Shown here piece after piece: positions 22,336 through 27,194 of a stretch of DNA of 27,194 nt (within the stretch, counting starts at the first letter, position 1; the number at the start of each line of letters is the position of its first letter). Under the pieces are notes generated by a model. It did not search any database and was not told the origin of the DNA. It worked only from the letters and a program-made list of their open reading frames with translations. Location: contig JBCCQN010000111.1 in the NCBI GenBank assembly GCA_039024315.1, positions 1-27,194 on the forward strand, given 5' to 3'. The position numbers were made by a program, and so were the translations under genes. Source of the DNA: JBCAWW01 sp039024315 (lineage in GTDB: Bacteria; Bacteroidota; Bacteroidia; J057).

Positions 22336-22470
22336 CTAGCGTTATGAGGACCAACCCCTTATATCCCTAATCTACCCAGATGTACAAGCATTTTGGAGGG
22401 GTTCGTCAAAATAATTATGGACTGGCATTTACTGCCTCTATGTTTGAAGAGAATCAAACACTGATTAAGA

Positions 22471-22605
22471 CTCCTCTTAAGTACTGAGTAGTAAGTATCC
22501 CAAAAGCTTTCGGGAGTATTCAGTACAGAGAAAAGCGGTCTTACTGAAGCGTGTAGAATCATTTTACCAGGTCTTAATACTGAATACTATTGTCTTGGTA
22601 CTTAA
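22471..22605 (-). repeat. 135-bp dispersed repeat, copy B
   Basis: This is the inverted copy of 16831-16965, with conserved ends and a diverged middle. Its palindrome has changed from the perfect CCCGAAAGCTTTCGGG to CCCAAAAGCTTTCGGG (22500-22515). It lies 50 nt before the ABC ATPase gene. Confidence 0.75.
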
Positions 22606-22654
22606 AAGTTAGAATGGTTTCAGCCGCTATAACAATCACAAAATCTCCTCACAA

Positions 22655-23539
22655 ATGAGCAAGCTTACAATAAATAATTTATCGAAAGTTTATCCCAATG
22701 GGGTTAAAGCGTTGGACAAGGTTTCCTTAGAACTAGAAAATGGCATGTTTGGTCTTTTAGGACCAAACGGTGCTGGAAAATCTTCATTAATGCGTACACT
22801 GGCTACTTTGCAAGAAGCCGATTCTGGTACTGCCCTACTAGATGATATTGATATCCTCAATCAACCCCTTGAAGTACGCAAGGTATTGGGATATTTGCCA
22901 CAAGAGTTTGGGGTTTATCCTCGCATTACAGCTCAACAACTTTTAACTCACTTAGCGATATTGAAAGGCGTCAGGGATAAAACTGAACGCAATAATTTGG
23001 TTAAGTACCTGCTACACAAAGTTAATCTGTATGAAAAAAGGCACACCAATTTAAAAGGATTTTCAGGGGGCATGAAACAACGGGTTGGCATTGCGCAAGC
23101 CCTGATTGGCAAGCCCAAACTTATCATTGTGGACGAACCAACTGCTGGTTTGGATCCGGGAGAACGGAATCGTTTCTATAATTTATTAGCTGATTTAGGT
23201 AAAGAGGTCATCGTTATTTTGTCCACCCATATTGTAGATGATGTTCGAGAGCTTTGCCCTCAGATGGCTATCATGAATTTTGGCAAAATTCTTTACCATG
23301 GATCTCCCAAAGATGCTATTAGCGACTTAACAAATAAGGTCTTCCTAAAAAAAATTGAGCGAAATCAGCTTCAGGATTACGCAAAGGATTTTAAAATCAT
23401 TTCCAATAAAATGCTTGCCGGCCAAACCTTAATTCATGTTTTGAGTGAGGAGCATCCACAAAATGGCTTTGAACCAGTATCGCCCGATTTAGAGGATGTG
23501 TTCTTCTCAAAAATCAATCCTTCAAGCGTATTTGTTTAA
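22655..23539 (+). CDS. ABC transporter ATP-binding protein
   Basis: A 294-residue ATPase of the ABC-2/export type. Walker A is GPNGAGKSS (about 36-44), the Q-loop is YLPQEFGVYP, the signature is FSGGMKQR, Walker B is LIIVDEPTAGLD, and the H-loop is STHIVDD. All are intact, so it should hydrolyse ATP. The C-terminal ~70 residues are a family-specific extension ending in SPDLEDVFF, as in exporter ATPases. It pairs with the permease-peptidase that starts 22 nt after its stop. Its divergence from a LytS/LytT pair suggests regulation by that pair. Confidence 0.94.
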   Translation: MSKLTINNLSKVYPNGVKALDKVSLELENGMFGLLGPNGAGKSSLMRTLATLQEADSGTALLDDIDILNQPLEVRKVLGYLPQEFGVYPRITAQQLLTHLAILKGVRDKTERNNLVKYLLHKVNLYEKRHTNLKGFSGGMKQRVGIAQALIGKPKLIIVDEPTAGLDPGERNRFYNLLADLGKEVIVILSTHIVDDVRELCPQMAIMNFGKILYHGSPKDAISDLTNKVFLKKIERNQLQDYAKDFKIISNKMLAGQTLIHVLSEEHPQNGFEPVSPDLEDVFFSKINPSSVFV

Positions 23540-23561
23540 ACTCACAGAATATTCACAAATC

Positions 23562-26500
23562 ATGTTTAGCACATTCTTTTTTTCAGAATTGAAGTATACC
23601 CTAAGACAGCCCTTAGTCTATATTTTCATTTTAATTTTTGCATTGTTAGAATTCTTTCCTGTGGTCACAGACCAAGTGCAGATTGGAGGTGTAATTGGTA
23701 ATTTCAATCGTAATTCGCCCTTTATACTGACACAGCATATTTCGATACTAAGTCTTCTTTCCCTAGTAATGGTAATTACCTTTTTTAATAATGCTGCCTT
23801 ACGAGATTACGGTAATAGGTTTCACGAAATTTTATTTTCCACGCCCATAAATAGAGCTGGATATTTTTGGGGACGATTTTTGGGCGCGTTGTGGGTATCC
23901 ACCCTACCAATGCTAGGGGTATTTGGCGGTATGTTGGCAGGTACCTATATGAATTCAATTTTTGGATGGTTAGATCCTAAATATTTTGGCTCCTTCAATT
24001 CTGCAATGTTCTTAAACAATTATCTACTATTTATTTTGCCCAATACGTTTTTTGCAGGCGCCGTCATCTATGCTTTAGCAAATAAATGGAAAAGTACGAC
24101 GGTTTCTTTTTTAGGTGGCCTGTTGATTATTGTGGCTTATATCATTGCCACTACCCTTACCTCAGATATCGGTAATGAAACCATTGCGGGTCTATTAGAT
24201 ATCTTTGGTATTAACACTTATGATATAGTAACTAAATATTTTACCCCCGTAGAAAAAAATACTGTGAGCCCTCATTTCTCAGGCTTATTATTACAAAATC
24301 GTTTGCTCTGGTCTTCACTAGGGTTGACAATTTTGCTTCTGTCTTATACTGACTTTTCTTTTAAGCTAAAACACAAAAAAGTCAAAACCATTAAAAAGAA
24401 TGCTCCTCAGAGGGAGATCATTTTCGATTTACCGCGCATCCAGCCTTCCTTTTCTAGTAGTACTGCTTGGATCCAGTTTAAGAGCTTCTATTACCTCAAC
24501 TTCTTGAGTATTGTAAAAAGCGTAACCTTCAAAGTTCTATTTCTATTTTGTGTGATCATTTTAGTCCTAGATCTTAGCAATGGCTTTGAGAATTTGGGCT
24601 TACAATCTTATCCTTTGACCTATATAGTACTTGATTCTATTGAGGGTAAAACCAAGCTGTTCCTTATCGTAGTAAGCATATTTTTTAGTGGTGAACTGAT
24701 TTGGAGAGACCGCGAAGCCAAAATAAATGAGGTAATCGACGCTAGCGCACATGCATCATTTATTTCTATGGCAGCAAAGGTAAGTTCTTTGATAAGCATT
24801 GTGGTTATTTTTAATTTATTATTCATTCTTATCGGGGTCTCTTATCAATTACTCAATGGTTTCACCCGTATTGAACTTGATGTCTATTTCTTAGATTTTC
24901 TCTATAGTGATTTGCCATTACTTATTACATTTTCCGGCATCACTCTGTTCGTACAGGTATTGAGCAACAATAGATATGTTGCCTACTTCATTGCAATTTT
25001 AATCCTCTTTGTTTTTGAAAGCGTATTGCAAATTTTGGACATACGATCCAATATGTTGAACATGATAAACGGTCCTATTTTGCAGTATTCTGATATGGAC
25101 CGTTTTGGCCCAGGTCTCAAAGCTGCGCTCTGGTTTAATCTTTACTGGGTCTTAATTGCAGCCTTAGGATTAGTATTGACCGGTGCTTTATGGAATCGTG
25201 GCTTGAATAGCAAGCTAATGGCTCGAATTAAAAAAGCACGTAAGGAGGTACCTAAGAGCTACAGGGGACTTATCCTTACACTTGCTGTGCTTTGGCTTGG
25301 AGTCGCTGGATTTATTTACTACAACACTCAAATACTGAACCCTTATCTCTCCGATACTACCAAAGAAGGACTTGCCGCAGCTTATGAAAAAAAATACGGG
25401 AAATATAAAAATGTGATTGTACCCAAAATTACGGACGCCAAATATTATATAGATATCTTTCCAGCAGAACGAAATGTCCATCTAACCGCAGCCATAGAAC
25501 TCACCAATGAAACTTCAAATCCTATTGATTCTCTACATTTTCATATTCAAGAGGCTTGGGATACTGATTTATCTATCCCAAATGCGACACTTGCCTATAC
25601 TGATGAAGCCTATCAATACGCCATTTACAAACTTAATCCGCCATTATACCCAGCTCAAAAAACGGTAATAAAAATCGAGAGTACTTATATCACAGAAGGT
25701 TTTAATAATGATAGGGGCAATACCGACATTCTTAATAATGGCACATACTTCAGCAATGATGAAATACTACCCGTCATAGGATACAATCACGATATAGAGT
25801 TAAAAGACAAAAACATACGTAGGAAGTATGGTCTTCTCCCTAGAGAAGATATGCCCAAGCTTCGCGAGGCGGTGGGAGAATTTCACATGAGTAATTATGG
25901 CTTTAAGGGAAAGTCCGATTTCATAAATGTAGAAACGATTATCTCTACCTCTAAAGATCAAGTTGCCGTCGCTCCTGGTTCACTCATAAAACAATGGAAA
26001 GAAAAGGATAGGAATTATTATCAGTACAGCATAGACACTACTTCTTTAAATTTCTATTCCTTTTTGTCTGCTGAGTATGAAGTGGCCAAACGCCGATGGC
26101 ATGAAGTTGACCTAGAAGTGTATTATGATGCAAAACATGAGGTAAATATTGAAATGATGCTTGACGCCATCCAACGTTCTTTAAGCTATTATACAGAGAA
26201 TTTTGGCCCTTACTATCATAAACAAGCACGCATTATTGAATTTCCGCGTTATGCCAAGTTTGCGGCCGCCTATCCCAGCACGATGCCCTATTCTGAGGCT
26301 TTCGGATTTGTAATGAAGCTCGAAGACAGCACCGCAAACAATGTTATCGATTGGGTAGTGGCCCATGAAATGGCACATCAGTGGTGGGCACATCAAGTGA
26401 TAGGGGCCGACATGCAAGGGGCAAAAATGTTGAGTGAAAGTTTTGCCGAATACTCATCATTAATGACGCTAAAAAGCATCGCTGACAATCCAATGAAAAT

Positions 26501-27140
26501 GCGCCAATTTTTGACCTATAATCACGATGGTTATTTGCGGGGAAGAGGAGGAGAACGCGGAAGGGAACTTCCACTTTATAAAACCGAAAATCAAGGCTAC
26601 ATTCACTATGGTAAGGGGAGCATCATTTTATTTGCCTTGCAAGATTATATAGGGGAAACCAAAGTCAACATGGCTATGAAAAGCTTCTTAGAGGAATACA
26701 AATATAAAGGCCCTCCCTATCCCAGCACGCATGACTTTTTACGCCATTTAGAACCGCAAGTACCTGATTCCTTAAAATACCTGATAGACGATTGGTTCAA
26801 GGAGATTACCCTTTACGACAATCGTTTAAAGGAGGCTAGTTATATGCCTTTAGATAACGGTAAGTACGAAATAACTTTAAATATTGAGAGCTATAAAATA
26901 AAATCCGACAGCTTAGGTAATGAGAACAAAGTGGCTGTAAATGATTGGATAGATATAGGTTTCTTTATGGATGATAAGGAGGAAAGATTATACCAGTCAA
27001 AACGGTTGAAATTTGATAAAGCGAACTCCACTATTACGGTACAATTGGATTCTCTGCCGGTGAAAGCGGCGATTGATCCCAGACATCTTTTAATTGACAG
27101 AGTGTATGCTGATAATATTAAACCTATCAATCTCAAATGA
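23562..27140 (+). CDS. ABC-2 permease fused to an M1-family metallopeptidase
   Basis: A 1192-residue membrane protein. Residues of about 1-590 hold a dozen or so hydrophobic helices in two ABC-2-type halves, the last near 570-590. Residues of about 615-1192 are an M1 aminopeptidase-like module with the zinc motif H935-E-M-A-H939 (HEMAHQWW) and Glu959 as third ligand. I count 19 residues between the second His and Glu, against 18 in classical M1 enzymes; from memory this longer spacing is normal for this fusion subfamily, and PYSEAFGF takes the place of the usual GAMEN. The peptidase domain follows the last helix, so its side of the membrane is inferred, not shown. The start at 23562 (MFSTFFFSELKYTLRQP) gives the normal N terminus; the frame is open from 23496. 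The substrate is unknown: peptide export or peptide-antibiotic defence are both possible. Confidence 0.92.
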   Translation: MFSTFFFSELKYTLRQPLVYIFILIFALLEFFPVVTDQVQIGGVIGNFNRNSPFILTQHISILSLLSLVMVITFFNNAALRDYGNRFHEILFSTPINRAGYFWGRFLGALWVSTLPMLGVFGGMLAGTYMNSIFGWLDPKYFGSFNSAMFLNNYLLFILPNTFFAGAVIYALANKWKSTTVSFLGGLLIIVAYIIATTLTSDIGNETIAGLLDIFGINTYDIVTKYFTPVEKNTVSPHFSGLLLQNRLLWSSLGLTILLLSYTDFSFKLKHKKVKTIKKNAPQREIIFDLPRIQPSFSSSTAWIQFKSFYYLNFLSIVKSVTFKVLFLFCVIILVLDLSNGFENLGLQSYPLTYIVLDSIEGKTKLFLIVVSIFFSGELIWRDREAKINEVIDASAHASFISMAAKVSSLISIVVIFNLLFILIGVSYQLLNGFTRIELDVYFLDFLYSDLPLLITFSGITLFVQVLSNNRYVAYFIAILILFVFESVLQILDIRSNMLNMINGPILQYSDMDRFGPGLKAALWFNLYWVLIAALGLVLTGALWNRGLNSKLMARIKKARKEVPKSYRGLILTLAVLWLGVAGFIYYNTQILNPYLSDTTKEGLAAAYEKKYGKYKNVIVPKITDAKYYIDIFPAERNVHLTAAIELTNETSNPIDSLHFHIQEAWDTDLSIPNATLAYTDEAYQYAIYKLNPPLYPAQKTVIKIESTYITEGFNNDRGNTDILNNGTYFSNDEILPVIGYNHDIELKDKNIRRKYGLLPREDMPKLREAVGEFHMSNYGFKGKSDFINVETIISTSKDQVAVAPGSLIKQWKEKDRNYYQYSIDTTSLNFYSFLSAEYEVAKRRWHEVDLEVYYDAKHEVNIEMMLDAIQRSLSYYTENFGPYYHKQARIIEFPRYAKFAAAYPSTMPYSEAFGFVMKLEDSTANNVIDWVVAHEMAHQWWAHQVIGADMQGAKMLSESFAEYSSLMTLKSIADNPMKMRQFLTYNHDGYLRGRGGERGRELPLYKTENQGYIHYGKGSIILFALQDYIGETKVNMAMKSFLEEYKYKGPPYPSTHDFLRHLEPQVPDSLKYLIDDWFKEITLYDNRLKEASYMPLDNGKYEITLNIESYKIKSDSLGNENKVAVNDWIDIGFFMDDKEERLYQSKRLKFDKANSTITVQLDSLPVKAAIDPRHLLIDRVYADNIKPINLK

Positions 27141-27194
27141 ATATTTTGAAAGATAGCATAAGGGTTTGCTAAGGAGCTTGGTCAACAAAGAAAA
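27141..27194. other. 3' flank of the permease-peptidase gene
   Basis: The last 54 nt show no hairpin, terminator or start of a further gene. Confidence 0.4.

Larger units (their letters stand above)
22237..22654. other. Divergent control region of the LytST and ABC/M1 operons
   Basis: No gene is credible here. It holds an 8-bp direct repeat at 21-bp period (22307-22335) and 135-bp repeat copy B (22471-22605). The stretch 22336-22470 shows no feature. I found no TAnnTTTG promoter for either operon; the nearest on the minus side is CTCCTTTG at 22281-22288. Confidence 0.5.

Noticed and set aside
22359..22562. A 67-codon minus-strand open frame
   Set aside because: Much of it is repeat copy B; no coding character is seen.
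1..27194. CRISPR array, tRNA or rRNA genes, integrase or transposase
   Set aside because: I found no regularly spaced repeats with unique spacers, no cloverleaf with a recognisable T-loop, and no DDE or tyrosine-recombinase motif in any sizable frame.

Overview
This window looks like chromosomal DNA from a member of the Bacteroidota, most plausibly a Saprospira/Lewinella-type marine or environmental bacterium; the phylum is well supported and the family is a guess. The signs are many short-signal lipoproteins, weak or absent Shine-Dalgarno sequences, the phylum-specific promoter (TTTG, about 20 nt, TAnnTTTG), a LytS/LytTR pair, a fusion of an ABC permease with an M1 peptidase, and GC content by eye in the mid-40s percent. 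I found no phage, IS transposase, CRISPR array, rRNA or tRNA.

Layout. 1-312 is an intergenic block packed with repeats, ending in a terminator for the cyclophilin gene (313-747, minus). Then come a secreted Ntn hydrolase with TPRs (873-2072) and an esterase lipoprotein (2176-3192). A minus-strand block follows: an OmpR-type response regulator and histidine kinase (6051 to 4118) with a GNAT acetyltransferase downstream. On the plus strand are a hemolysin-III/PAQR membrane protein and a sulfatase fused to a gluconolactonase (6208-9238). A minus-strand block runs from two lipoproteins, one a TIM-barrel glycosidase candidate (13774 to 11847), to purD and a TlpA-like lipoprotein (11724 to 9224). 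Next are a small envelope protein, a second GNAT, a vanadium-haloperoxidase/PAP2-type lipoprotein and an MFS sugar-type transporter (14071-18338, plus). Two secreted proteins of unknown function lie on the minus strand (18462-20117). The right end holds a LytS/LytT two-component system (minus) divergent from an ABC ATPase and a 1192-residue ABC permease/M1 peptidase.

How the genes work together. Several genes suggest polymer or sugar use: the sulfatase-lactonase, the TIM-barrel lipoprotein, the sugar-type MFS and the esterase. They are not arranged as a classical SusCD locus. The right-hand 7 kb is the most system-like unit: sensor, regulator, transporter and peptidase around one divergent control region, with an 8-bp direct repeat at 21-bp period that could be a LytTR-type site.

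The most unusual signal is not a gene. A short element, AAGCGTT followed by a 4-bp hairpin with usually a 3-nt loop (C-N-G-C, GNA, G-C-N-G), recurs through the window within genes and at 3' ends, with compensatory changes in its stem. One copy lies inside an otherwise perfect 30-bp palindrome, which suggests that it moves. A separate 135-bp repeat occurs twice in opposite orientations upstream of the MFS and ABC genes.
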